DNA from: VRUE01 sp963764365
GTDB lineage: Bacteria; Actinomycetota; Thermoleophilia; Solirubrobacterales; 70-9
Assembly: GCA_963764365.1 (NCBI GenBank)
Contig: CAVXSI010000017.1
Span: forward strand, 39,587 to 103,586
Reading direction: 5' to 3'
DNA: 64,000 nucleotides
Shown: in pieces, positions 1 to 7,501 of the stretch
Position numbering within the stretch: position 1 is the stretch's first letter
Layout of the letters: the number at the start of each line of letters is the position of its first letter
Notes under the pieces: model-generated
The model's database searches: none
Seen by the model: the letters and a program-made list of their open reading frames with translations, nothing else
Told to the model about the DNA's origin: nothing
Program-made: the position numbers and the translations under genes

Positions 1-2
1 GG

Positions 3-572
3 CTGGTCCGGGCCGGCGGCAGGGCGATCCACGCCGCCGACCGCCGCGCCAAGGTGATCCTCGGCGGCCTCTTCGGGCGACCGCTGCAGATCCCGCCCAA
101 CGTCGGCTCGAGCGACTTCCTCGAACGCGTCTACCGGGCCGGCGCCGTGAAGCGCTACTTCGACGGGGTCGCGTTGCATCCGTACGTCGCCGACGCGAAG
201 GCGATGAAGTCCGAGATCGCCAGCCTGCGCCGGGTGATGCGCCGCAACGGCGACGGCCGCACGCCGTTCTACGTGACCGAGCTGGGCTGGGGCTCGGACA
301 GCTTTCAGACCCGCTGGGAGCGGGGGCTGCACGGCCAGGCACGCCAACTGAACCGGGCCTTCTCAATCCTCGCCGCCCATCGCCGCTCCTGGCGGATCGG
401 CGGCGTCTGGTGGTTCTCCTGGGCCGACGCCCCGGGTGCCCACTGCCAGTTTTGCGACTCCTCCGGCCTGCTCACCGCGAAGCGCGAAGCGAAGCCGTCC
501 TGGTACGTCTTCAACGCCTGGACCGGCGGCGACGCCGGCACCGTGCCGCGGGCCAGGTTCGGGCACCGCTAG
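3..572 (+). CDS. Glycoside hydrolase-like TIM-barrel protein, C-terminal part (5' truncated by window)
   Basis: The frame is open from the first bases of the window, so only the last ~190 residues are visible. Within it are a HPYV segment, a TELGWGS segment (a strand ending in Glu, as expected for the nucleophile strand of clan A glycoside hydrolases) and GGVWWFSWAD, typical of barrel strands 6-8 in cellulase/GH39-like proteins. It therefore probably cleaves a polysaccharide or glycoside, and is probably secreted, but the signal peptide would lie upstream. The family cannot be fixed further. The protein ends in an Arg/His-rich tail before TAG. It is convergent with the following minus-strand regulator. 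Confidence 0.6.
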   Translation: MVRAGGRAIHAADRRAKVILGGLFGRPLQIPPNVGSSDFLERVYRAGAVKRYFDGVALHPYVADAKAMKSEIASLRRVMRRNGDGRTPFYVTELGWGSDSFQTRWERGLHGQARQLNRAFSILAAHRRSWRIGGVWWFSWADAPGAHCQFCDSSGLLTAKREAKPSWYVFNAWTGGDAGTVPRARFGHR

Positions 573-605
573 CGGCTCGGCACAACGAGGGCGGCCCCAC
601 TCCTC

Positions 606-1868
606 TCAGGGAGCTTTGGTCAAGTCTTTCGGCGATTCGAAGGCGGTCAAGCCGACGGTCATCCGAATCGGCTCCTCGTTGCTCCTGGCGCGGCGGGCCT
701 CTGCCTTCTCCTGCCTTTCGGGAAGGGAGTCGAACAGGGCGTCAACGGTGGCGATCACCCGCTCCCAGCCTTGCCGATCGAGGGGGAGGAGGCACCAGGT
801 GAAATGTCGGTCGCTACGGGCGTCGATCGTGCGTTGCGCGATTGCCTCGCGGACCTGATCGCCGAACCGCTCGAACGATCGCCAGCTGAGCTGGGACTTG
901 GTTGACGCCGGCAGGGCGGTCCAGTGCTCGATGTCGAAGATGGCCGGCTCGGTGGCCACGTAGAAATGCTCGACCGCCCCTCTTCTCCTGCCCCCCGTCG
1001 CGGTCCTCGTCAGCTTCAGCCAGCCGTAGGTTTCCAGCTGTTTGAAGTGCCTGCTCACGCGGGACAGCGAGCCGCCGCCGAACTCATCGAAGAACTCTTT
1101 CGGGCTCATCTCGCGCCGATTGAGCTCGGTGATGATCTGCAGATCCAGCGAATCGCCAAAGACCTTGGCGAGCCGGCGGTTGATCGAGAACGGCGACGAT
1201 GCGTTCTTGGTGGCGGCTGGCCGGTTGCTCTTGCTCCGGCCGCCCCCGCGGCCGGTCGAGGGGGCAGGCGACTCGAAGCCGGCCAGTCCCACGGTCGTCA
1301 GGATCGGAGCCTCGCCGCTTGCGGCGAGGCGAACCCTCGCGTTCTCCAGTTCTTCGAGAAGCGACTCGAAAATCGCATCGAGCTCGCCGATCGTCTCTTC
1401 CCAGCCGGTGAGGTCGAGAAGCATCGGACTCCAGGTGAGATGTCGGTCTGAGCGAGCGTCGAACGTGCCGGCCGAGATCGCGCTCCTGGTTCTCTCGGCG
1501 AGCTGCTCGAAGGTTTTGCACGTGAAGGCGCCTCTGACGGGTTCCGGCAGCCGGGTCCATGCCTCGAGATCGATGACGGCGAGCTGATCGGCGCGGTAGA
1601 AGTGCTCAACCGCGCCTCGACGACTTCCCCCGGTCTCCGTCCTGACGAGCCTCAGCCAGCCGTGTTCGGCGAGCTTCTTGAAGTGACGGTTGACCCGGAC
1701 GGCCGAGCCTCCGCCGAACTGCTCGAAAAACGCGGTCGGGCTCATTTCATGGAGATAGAGCTCGGTGACGATCTTCAGGCGCAGTGGATCGGCGAAGACG
1801 ACCGACAGACGTCGCAGGGAGGAACCCTGACTTTTGGTGTGAACAGAGGTTCTCGTCACGAAGGACAT
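606..1868 (-). CDS. Winged-helix (ArsR-like) protein with two tandem regulator modules
   Basis: A 420-residue protein made of two homologous halves of about 200 residues. Each half has a winged-helix segment (LRLKIVTELYLHEMSP and LDLQIITELNRREMSP), a FGGGS-x-x-RV-x-RHFK-x-L recognition segment, a GAVEHFY wing, a (F/I)DARSDRH(L/F)TW motif and a C-terminal PI-x-(T/M)TVGL-x-(A/T)FESP ending. A linker rich in Ser, Arg and Gly joins them. It thus looks like a fused dimer that binds DNA as a monomer; that is inference. The start at 1868 is chosen because the upstream frame extension runs into the divergent promoter and has atypical composition. The ligand and target genes are unknown. Confidence 0.75.
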   Translation of the reverse strand: MSFVTRTSVHTKSQGSSLRRLSVVFADPLRLKIVTELYLHEMSPTAFFEQFGGGSAVRVNRHFKKLAEHGWLRLVRTETGGSRRGAVEHFYRADQLAVIDLEAWTRLPEPVRGAFTCKTFEQLAERTRSAISAGTFDARSDRHLTWSPMLLDLTGWEETIGELDAIFESLLEELENARVRLAASGEAPILTTVGLAGFESPAPSTGRGGGRSKSNRPAATKNASSPFSINRRLAKVFGDSLDLQIITELNRREMSPKEFFDEFGGGSLSRVSRHFKQLETYGWLKLTRTATGGRRRGAVEHFYVATEPAIFDIEHWTALPASTKSQLSWRSFERFGDQVREAIAQRTIDARSDRHFTWCLLPLDRQGWERVIATVDALFDSLPERQEKAEARRARSNEEPIRMTVGLTAFESPKDLTKAP

Positions 1869-2127
1869 TCTTCCATCGCTCTCTCTGCGTTGAGCGCAGC
1901 GAGTGTATTGCTTTCCTGATCTGGAACCAGCCAGATACCGCTTTCGGTCGCTTGCCTGCGCAATTGATCCACCTGGCCCAAGTGAGTGCGCGATCCAGGG
2001 GAGGGGGTGACGAGATGAAGCTCGCAGCGATCGAAGCTGCCCTGCCGGTTCTGTCGGTAACGAAGTCAGGCTGACCCGTTTGTCTGGAGCCGCTCGGTTA
2101 GCGCCGGGCGGCTTCAGAAGCCTCATC

Positions 2128-2150
2128 TCGACTTTGGCGTCAAAAGTCGA
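2128..2150. promoter_or_regulatory. Inverted repeat in divergent promoter (operator-like)
   Basis: TCGACTTT and AAAGTCGA form a perfect 8-base inverted repeat around a 7-base spacer. It lies in the 374-base non-coding stretch (1869-2242) between two divergent winged-helix genes, the likely place for autoregulation by one of them. Apart from this and the repeat at 2154 no gene is visible in that stretch. Confidence 0.45.
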
Positions 2151-2153
2151 TGT

Positions 2154-2167
2154 GAAACGCACGTTTC
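2154..2167. promoter_or_regulatory. GAAACG/CGTTTC palindrome, possible operator
   Basis: GAAACG-CA-CGTTTC is a perfect inverted repeat, followed at once by a further GCGTTTC half-site. It is 75 bases upstream of the ATG at 2243 and a few bases from the previous repeat, so the two may be sites for the flanking regulators. No experimental basis. Confidence 0.4.
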
Positions 2168-2242
2168 GCGTTTCTACAATGCCGAACCATTTGTTAAACG
2201 CATTGGATAGGGCTAACAAGCACGACGAGAAGGAGACCGCGA

Positions 2243-2635
2243 ATGGCTGCCAAGAGCAGAAGCGTGAAGCAAACCCGAAGCTCCAAACCTACGGCGAAAG
2301 CGAAACGATCCCGCAAATCCGGGACCGGCGATGCCGAGTTGATAAGCGCCCTCAACCACGTGCTGAGGCGCGACATCCTGCGCCTGATGCACAGCGCCCA
2401 GGGTGCGCGCAGCCCGGTCGACATCTCCGACGAGCTGAAGCAGCCGCTCGCCGGCGTCAGCTACCACGTGCAGATCCTCCACCGGCTCGGCGCGATCAAA
2501 CTGGTGGACACGGTCCAGGTCCGCGGCGCCCTCAAGCACTTCTACGCCTCGACCGTCAAGCAGCACAAAATCGCCCGCTCCCTGCTCGAGAGCACGAGGA
2601 AATCGGACAAGGCGCTGAACCGCAGCGGCAAGTAG
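2243..2635 (+). CDS. Small winged-helix (ArsR/PadR-like) transcriptional regulator
   Basis: A 130-residue protein. The first ~28 residues are Lys/Ser/Arg-rich and probably disordered. The rest is one winged helix: DAELISALNHVLRRDILRL (helix 1), SPVDISDELKQPLAGVSYHV (turn and recognition helix), then LVDTVQVRGALKHFY (wing). ALKHFY resembles the AVEHFY wing of the divergent double regulator at 606-1868, so the two are probably related. The start is supported by AAGGAGA at 2229-2235. It has no visible sensor domain or metal-binding cysteines. It precedes sodA, separated by a hairpin; a role in sodA control is possible but unproven. Confidence 0.7.
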   Translation: MAAKSRSVKQTRSSKPTAKAKRSRKSGTGDAELISALNHVLRRDILRLMHSAQGARSPVDISDELKQPLAGVSYHVQILHRLGAIKLVDTVQVRGALKHFYASTVKQHKIARSLLESTRKSDKALNRSGK

Positions 2636-2649
2636 ACGCCTCCGGCCGG

Positions 2650-2718
2650 GCACCGGCGCCGCAGGCTCTGGCGAGACCGTCTGACGGGCTCGCCGACCGG
2701 CCATGCGGGCGCCGGTGC
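2650..2718. terminator. Nested hairpin between regulator and sodA
   Basis: GCACCGGCGCC (2650-2660) pairs with GGCGCCGGTGC (2708-2718). Inside lies a second stem, GGCGAG with CTCGCC. There is no U-run, so if it terminates transcription it is not a classical intrinsic terminator. It resembles the nested hairpins found elsewhere in this window. Confidence 0.45.
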
Positions 2719-2805
2719 GCCACGCTGCCGGCTCGGGCGCGCGGCGCGCTAGGCTCCGGACCCCGCTTCGAATACGACCAGTCCAACCCAGGAGGAGACG
2801 CCACG

Positions 2806-3405
2806 ATGGCTTTCTCGGTTCCCGATCTGCCCTACGCCTACGACGCGCTTGAGCCCCACATCGACGAGGAAACGATGCGGATCCACCACGACAAGCACCA
2901 CCAGGCCTACGTCGACAAAGCGAACGACGCGCTGGCGGGGACCGAGTGGGCCGATCGCGAGGTCGAGGACGTGCTGCGCAACCTCCCGAGCCTGCCCGGC
3001 GACAAGCAGGCCCCGGTTCGCAACAACGGCGGCGGCCACTTCAACCACTCGCTGTTCTGGCAGATGCTCAGCCCCGACGGCGGCGGCGCGCCGAGCGGCG
3101 AGCTGGCGAGCGCGATCGACGAGACCTTCGGCTCCTTCGACTCGTTCAAGGAGGAGTTCAAAAAGGCCGGCATCGGGCGCTTCGGCTCCGGCTGGGCCTG
3201 GCTGGTCCGCGACAGCTCCGGCCTCGCCGTCGTCTCCACTCCGAACCAGGACTCGCCGGTCACCGACGGCAGCGTGCCGCTGCTCGGCTGCGACGTCTGG
3301 GAGCACGCCTACTACCTCAGGTACCAGAACAAGAGGCCCGCCTACATCGACGCGTTCTGGAACGTCGTCAACTGGGCTTACGTCGCAGAGCGCTTCGCCG
3401 AGTAG
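2806..3405 (+). CDS. sodA: Superoxide dismutase (Mn/Fe family)
   Basis: A 199-residue enzyme that converts superoxide to peroxide and oxygen in the cytoplasm. The family layout is complete: N-terminal FSVPDLPYAYDALEPHID, metal ligand His27 in IHHDKHHQAY, His81 in NHSLFW, and the DVWEHAYY motif near residue 165 with the last Asp and His ligands. Length is normal for the family. GGAGGAG at 2791-2797 fixes the ATG at 2806. It is convergent with the flavoprotein gene that follows. Whether it uses Mn, Fe or both cannot be settled from these motifs. Confidence 0.95.
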   Translation: MAFSVPDLPYAYDALEPHIDEETMRIHHDKHHQAYVDKANDALAGTEWADREVEDVLRNLPSLPGDKQAPVRNNGGGHFNHSLFWQMLSPDGGGAPSGELASAIDETFGSFDSFKEEFKKAGIGRFGSGWAWLVRDSSGLAVVSTPNQDSPVTDGSVPLLGCDVWEHAYYLRYQNKRPAYIDAFWNVVNWAYVAERFAE

Positions 3406-3413
3406 CGCCCGTT

Positions 3414-5048
3414 CTAGGGACTGACAACGGCTGGCCGCGCGGCCTCGGGGAGGTCGTGCGGCTCGGCCCCCTCCTTCGGTGGAACCTGGCTCATCGCGTG
3501 CTCCGCGAGCGCGGTGATCGTCAGGCTCGGGTTGACGCCGACGTTGGCCGGCACCGCGGCGCCGTCGCAGACCAGCAGGTTCTCGTAGCCGAAGACCCGC
3601 TGGCGGGCGTCGACGACGCCGTCTTCGGGACCGTGGCCGATCACGGCGCCGCCGAGGATGTGGGCGGTGGTCGGGATATTCAGGGTCGCCTCCATCGCCG
3701 AGCTCTGGGCGATCCCGCCGGTCCGCTTGGCGAGCCATTCCGCCGCCTCGTTGGCGACCGGGATGAAGGTCGGGTTCGGGCGCTCGGGGTCCTGTTCGGT
3801 CTGCAGCCGCACCTCGCCGTTGCGCTTCAGCCTCGGCCGCAGGGCGATCGCGTTGTCGAGCGTCTGCATCACCAGGACGATGATCGTCCGCCGCGACCAG
3901 CCCTTCGGCCAGATCGTCTTCGCGAACCGCGCCGGGTGGCGGAGGATCTGCGCCAGCAGCTTCAGCGGTCGGGTCACCCGGCTGCCGTTGCCGACCAGCA
4001 GCGTGTAGAGGGTGCTCATCGAGTCGCCCGCCTCGCCGTAGGTGACGGTCTCGATGTGGGTGTGCGGGTCGGGGTAGATGCTGGAGGTGATCGCGACCCG
4101 CTTGGTCAGGTCCTCGGGGTAGTCCTCGGGCACGGTGACAGCGAGGATGCTCTCGCTGTTGGTGCGGACCAGCTCGCCGAGGCGGCCCGAGACCCGCGGC
4201 AGCGAGCCGCCGAGCCGGCAGCGCTGCAGCAGCTTGTTGGTCCCGAGCGCGCCGGCGGCGACGACGACCCCGCCGGCGGTCAGGCTGCGCCGCCCGCGCC
4301 GCGGCAGCAGGCCGGAGCGCTCGCTGGCGACCTCGTAGCCGTCGCTGCCGTCGGCGCCGCCGAGCGGTCGCACGTCGGTCACGGTGCGCTCCGGGATCAC
4401 CTCGACGCCGGCCTGCTCGGCCAGCCAGAGGTAGTTCTTGACCAGCGTGTTCTTCGCCCCGTGCGGGCAGCCGACCATGCAGCGGCCGCACTGCATGCAG
4501 CCGGTGCGCTCCGGGCCGGCGCCTTCGAAGTAGGGGTCGGGGACGGTCTCGCCCGGGTTGTCGAGGTAGACCCCGACCGGAGTCTTGCGGTAGGTCTCGC
4601 CGACCCCCATCTCCTCGCCCATCTCGCGCAGCAGCTGGTCGGCTGGGTCGTCCTTGTCGTGGACGACGACGCCGAGCATCCGCTGCGCCGTCTCGTAGTG
4701 CGGGGCGAGGGTCGCCTGCCAGTCCTCGAGGTCGGCCCACTGCGGGTCCTCGAAGAACGGCGAGGGGGGGACGTAGAGCGTGTTGGCGTAGCCGAGGCTG
4801 CCGCCACCGACGCCGCAGCCGCTGACCACGGCGATGTCCTTGAAGGTGCTGAGCCGGAAGATGCCCTTCATCCCCAGCCGCGGCGCCCAGAAGTAGCGGC
4901 GCGAGTCCCAGGTCGAGCTGGGGAAGTCCTCGTCGCGGAAGCGCCGCCCGCACTCCAGCACGGCGACCGAGTAGCCCTTTTCGGCCAGCCGCAAAGCTGA
5001 CACGGATCCGCCGAACCCGGATCCAACGACTATCCAGTCGTAGTCCAC
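3414..5048 (-). CDS. GMC-type FAD oxidoreductase (cholesterol oxidase-like)
   Basis: A 544-residue flavoprotein. The N-terminus DWIVVGSGFGGSVSALRLAE is the FAD-binding Rossmann motif, followed by ...VLECGRRF. A Cys-rich stretch CMQCGRCMVGCPHGAKNT sits near residue 190, typical of the cholesterol oxidase-like branch, and GGAVIGHG...NLLVCDGAAVPANVGVNPSLTITALAEHAM is the GMC C-terminal signature. It probably oxidises a hydroxyl group on a sterol-like or other alcohol substrate; the substrate is not determined. No signal peptide is visible. It lies downstream of the rubredoxin gene on the same strand with a strong hairpin between, so electron transfer between the two is possible but not shown. 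Confidence 0.8.
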   Translation of the reverse strand: MDYDWIVVGSGFGGSVSALRLAEKGYSVAVLECGRRFRDEDFPSSTWDSRRYFWAPRLGMKGIFRLSTFKDIAVVSGCGVGGGSLGYANTLYVPPSPFFEDPQWADLEDWQATLAPHYETAQRMLGVVVHDKDDPADQLLREMGEEMGVGETYRKTPVGVYLDNPGETVPDPYFEGAGPERTGCMQCGRCMVGCPHGAKNTLVKNYLWLAEQAGVEVIPERTVTDVRPLGGADGSDGYEVASERSGLLPRRGRRSLTAGGVVVAAGALGTNKLLQRCRLGGSLPRVSGRLGELVRTNSESILAVTVPEDYPEDLTKRVAITSSIYPDPHTHIETVTYGEAGDSMSTLYTLLVGNGSRVTRPLKLLAQILRHPARFAKTIWPKGWSRRTIIVLVMQTLDNAIALRPRLKRNGEVRLQTEQDPERPNPTFIPVANEAAEWLAKRTGGIAQSSAMEATLNIPTTAHILGGAVIGHGPEDGVVDARQRVFGYENLLVCDGAAVPANVGVNPSLTITALAEHAMSQVPPKEGAEPHDLPEAARPAVVSP

Positions 5049-5070
5049 GGTTCAAACCCTAACGCTGCTT

Positions 5071-5142
5071 CCGCGGGAGGCGCGGGGTTGGGTTCCCCTC
5101 CCGACGAGGGAGGGGTGCCCTGCCCCGCGACAGGACCCGCGG
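5071..5142 (-). terminator. 3'-end hairpin with conserved internal loop (copy 1)
   Basis: Three stacked stems: CCGCGGG/CCCGCGG, CGCGGGG/CCCCGCG and CCCCTCCC/GGGAGGGG with loop GACGA. The two outer stems are separated by an asymmetric internal loop, AGG opposite ACAGGA. The element starts 8 bases behind the rubredoxin stop on the minus strand. The same AGG or TGG / ACAGGA loop with different stems recurs at 7352 and 54200. There is no U-run. Confidence 0.6.
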
Positions 5143-5150
5143 CCGAGCCG

Positions 5151-5342
5151 TTAGGCCTCGCCCGGCTCCACCGGCCGGAAGTCCGTGGTGCGCGCCCCGC
5201 AGACCGGGCAGAACCAGTCCTTGGGGATCTCCTCGAACGGGGTTCCGGGCGGAATGCCGCCGTCGGGATCGCCGATCTCCGGGTCGTAGATGAACCCGCA
5301 GCTCTCGCAGATCCAGAGGGTCGCTTCCTTGGTTGCGGTCAT
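5151..5342 (-). CDS. Rubredoxin
   Basis: A 63-residue one-iron electron carrier. Two CxxC knuckles, CESCGFIYD and CPVCGARTTDF, hold a single Fe(Cys)4 site, with the usual GDPDGGIPPGTPFEEIPKDW between them. An N-terminal MTATKEATLW tail is slightly longer than in the minimal family. The gene is upstream of the GMC flavoprotein on the same strand and downstream of lemA, and a 3' hairpin follows its stop. The partner reductase or oxidase is unknown. Confidence 0.93.
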   Translation of the reverse strand: MTATKEATLWICESCGFIYDPEIGDPDGGIPPGTPFEEIPKDWFCPVCGARTTDFRPVEPGEA

Positions 5343-5364
5343 GTCCGAAGCTTAGAGCGCGGCG

Positions 5365-5928
5365 CTATTTGCCGAAGCTGACCGCGACCGGCTCGCGGTC
5401 GCCGGCGTCCTCGATCTCGAAGTAGTCGCGCGCGGTGAAGCCGCCCTGGTTGGCGACGATCGAGCCGGGGAACTGCTGGATCGCGGTGTTGTAGGACTTC
5501 ACGTTGGAGTTGTAGATCCTCCGCGAGGCTTGGATTTCGTCCTCGAGCTGGGAGAGGTTGCGGCTCAGCTGCTGGAAGTTTTCCGTCGCTTTCAGCTGCG
5601 GATAGTTCTCGGCCACCGCCCGCAGCCCGGCCAGGGCTCCGCTCAGGCCCTGCTCGGCCTTGGCCGTATCGCCGACGCTCTGCGCCGACATCGCCTCGGC
5701 CCGCGCCTGCGTCACCTTCTCGAACACCTGGCTCTCGTGTGCGGCGTAGCCCTTGACCGTCTCGACCAGGTTCGGCACCAGGTCGTGGCGACGCTTCAGC
5801 TGCACGTCGATCCCGCTCCAGGACTCGTCGACCTGGTTGCGCTGCGAGATGATCGAGTTGCGCTTGGCGACGTAGTAGAGGACCGATCCGACGGCCAGCA
5901 CCACGATCACGATCAGAACGATGACCAT
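5365..5928 (-). CDS. lemA: LemA family membrane-anchored protein
   Basis: A 187-residue protein with one N-terminal membrane helix (about residues 2-20), then RNSIISQRNQVDESWSGIDVQLKRRHDLVPNLVETVKGY, the family signature, and an all-helical cytoplasmic or external domain ending FPGSIVANQGGFTARDYFEIED. The function of LemA is unknown. It is divergent from the DUF3137-like gene at 6026; LemA and DUF3137-type genes often occur together, which fits here. Confidence 0.9.
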   Translation of the reverse strand: MVIVLIVIVVLAVGSVLYYVAKRNSIISQRNQVDESWSGIDVQLKRRHDLVPNLVETVKGYAAHESQVFEKVTQARAEAMSAQSVGDTAKAEQGLSGALAGLRAVAENYPQLKATENFQQLSRNLSQLEDEIQASRRIYNSNVKSYNTAIQQFPGSIVANQGGFTARDYFEIEDAGDREPVAVSFGK

Positions 5929-5949
5929 GTACCCATCCTACCCCGCGGC

Positions 5950-5979
5950 CTGCAAACCGGCGCATCTCGGGGTCGTCGG
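5950..5979. repeat. Repeat 'CTGCAAACCGGCGCATC' copy 1 (short form)
   Basis: Twenty-five bases (5950-5974) are identical to 34945-34969. Both copies then read TCGG and later carry a TGGTTTTCG end (here at about 5986-5994). The short form looks like an internally deleted version of the longer copy. It lies in the lemA / 6026 divergent promoter region. Confidence 0.5.
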
Positions 5980-6025
5980 CCCGCCTGGTTTTCGGCGGCG
6001 GATGGCATCTAAATAGGATCGCGCC

Positions 6026-6706
6026 ATGGGCGCGAAGCAGGAAGCCGAGGGGTGGAGCGGGATCGTGCGTTCCTACGGCGAGCGGAACGGGCTGCGCTAC
6101 GAGGAAGTCGGCGGGATCAACCCGGTCGACGGCCCGGTGGCGCTCTGCGTCGGCGGCTCGAACCGGCTGACCGGGCAGCTGGTCGAGGGCTTCTGGGGCT
6201 CCTCCTGCGATGCCGACGAGAAGGAGGCCGGCGGGCTGTTCGGCAAGGCGCTGCTGCCGACCGCGCTGCTGGCCAAGGCGCACATGCCGGACCTGGCCAA
6301 GGTCGTCCCCGCCTTCAACGTCGAGTCGATCGAGGGCCACGAGGTGGTCACCAAGCGCTTCGCCCGCAAGGTCGAGTTCGAGTCGATCGAGTTCAACCGG
6401 CGCTTCCAGGCGACGGTCCCGAGCGACTACGACCCGGTCCAGCTGCGCGAGCTGTTCGGTCCCGGCTTCCTCGCCTGGACGACGACGATGACCGGCGAGG
6501 TCGACTTCGGCGTCAACGACCGCCAGCTCTGGTTCCTCTGGCACCTGCGCGAGCGCAGCGAGCCGGAACTCAAAGAAGCGCTGAAGAACGCCGGCCGGCT
6601 GTTCGCGCGGCTGCACTACGAGATGGACGAGAGCGGGCTCCACGCCTACTCGCCCGGGCCCTGGCACGCCGGCCTGGCGCCGTTTCCCGACGCTCAGGCG
6701 GGGTAG
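6026..6706 (+). CDS. DUF3137-like protein
   Basis: A 226-residue soluble protein. The middle part, FARKVEFESIEFNRRFQATV followed by SDYDPVQLRELFGPGFLAWT, resembles the DUF3137 core (a 'filled by a phrase like FNRRFxV...DPVxARxLL' pattern). The family has no assigned function. N-terminal residues 1-90 (VGGSNRLTGQLVEGFW and so on) are not recognised. It is divergent from lemA, a known association, and its 3' end overlaps the convergent NUDIX gene by 13 bases. Confidence 0.55.
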   Translation: MGAKQEAEGWSGIVRSYGERNGLRYEEVGGINPVDGPVALCVGGSNRLTGQLVEGFWGSSCDADEKEAGGLFGKALLPTALLAKAHMPDLAKVVPAFNVESIEGHEVVTKRFARKVEFESIEFNRRFQATVPSDYDPVQLRELFGPGFLAWTTTMTGEVDFGVNDRQLWFLWHLRERSEPELKEALKNAGRLFARLHYEMDESGLHAYSPGPWHAGLAPFPDAQAG

Positions 6707-7335
6707 TCGGGGTCACCCGGGAGGACGACCCGGTGCTCCTCGGCGCTGCCGATCACCTTCGGCAGGATCGGCTCGACGGTGCTGCCGCGGTGCGCCGCGA
6801 TCGCCTCGGCCGCGTTGCGGAACGGCCGCAGCGCCTCCAGTTGCTTGATCGTCGGGAAGGCGAGCGCGAGCCCGCCCGCCGCCTGCGCCTCGAGCGCCGT
6901 GCCCGGCTCGAACCAGCCGGCGTCGACGGTCTCGACCCCGTCCGGCTCGGGCGGCGTGTGCGCAGGCGCCAGGGCGAGGAAGAACCAGGCGTCGAAGCGC
7001 CGCGACACCACCTCGGGGGTGATCCAGCGCGAGAACAGCACCAGCTCCTCCTCGGCGCCCAGAGCGATCCCCGCCTCCTCCTCCAGCTCCCGCATCGCAC
7101 AGGCCCGGTAGGCCGTCTCGTCCGCTCCGTCCTCGGGGTCAACGGCCCCACCGGGAAACACCCACACGCCCGGCATGAACTTAGCCCGCTCGGTCCGCTT
7201 CAGCAGCAGCACCTCCAACGCCCGGTCGGAATGCTTCCCGCCCCTTCTCAGCAGCACCACCGACGCCGCCGGCCGCGGCTCAGCTGGATCCCCAAGGTTC
7301 GGGGCCTCGGCAGGCCCGCGCTCTCTCCCGTCCAT
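6694..7335 (-). CDS. NUDIX hydrolase
   Basis: A 213-residue protein. The NUDIX box is complete: GGAVDPEDGADETAYRACAM followed by RELEEEAGI (G-x5-E-x7-REUxEExGU), around residue 60-90. The family cleaves nucleoside diphosphate-linked compounds using Mg or Mn. The FPGG and WITP segments and the C-terminal SAEEHRVVLPGDPDYP resemble the actinobacterial CoA/ADP-sugar-like branch, but the substrate cannot be assigned. It lies downstream of bioA on the same strand, separated by a 148-base hairpin element. Confidence 0.85.
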   Translation of the reverse strand: MDGRERGPAEAPNLGDPAEPRPAASVVLLRRGGKHSDRALEVLLLKRTERAKFMPGVWVFPGGAVDPEDGADETAYRACAMRELEEEAGIALGAEEELVLFSRWITPEVVSRRFDAWFFLALAPAHTPPEPDGVETVDAGWFEPGTALEAQAAGGLALAFPTIKQLEALRPFRNAAEAIAAHRGSTVEPILPKVIGSAEEHRVVLPGDPDYPA

Positions 7336-7351
7336 TCACCCAGCGTAACTC

Positions 7352-7499
7352 GGGCGGGAGGCGGTGGGTGGGGGGTGTCCTCCGCCAGCGCGGAGTCTGC
7401 GGAGGGCAAGGCCTCGCCTCTTCTGGCGCTTCCGTCCCGCCGCCCGGAGCAGATCGCAGCGCCAGGAGGACACCCCCCACCCACCGACAGGACCCGCCC
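7352..7499 (-). terminator. 3'-end hairpin with conserved internal loop (copy 2)
   Basis: Outer stem GGGCGGG/CCCGCCC, internal loop AGG opposite ACAGGA, then a perfect 22-base stem (7362-7383 with 7465-7486; contains GGTGGGTGGGGGGTGTCC) enclosing an 81-base loop. It begins directly behind the bioA stop codon at 7502. Architecture matches copies at 5071 and 54200 although the stems share no sequence. Confidence 0.6.
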
Positions 7500-7501
7500 G
7501 C

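Noticed and set aside
606..3405. Long open frames on the other strand of many genes (for example 2749-5055, 4.2 kb at 54781-58998, 9499-11061)
   Set aside because: They are antisense or shifted shadows caused by the high GC content: Arg/Pro/Ala-rich translations with no domain, while the opposite frame has clear motifs.
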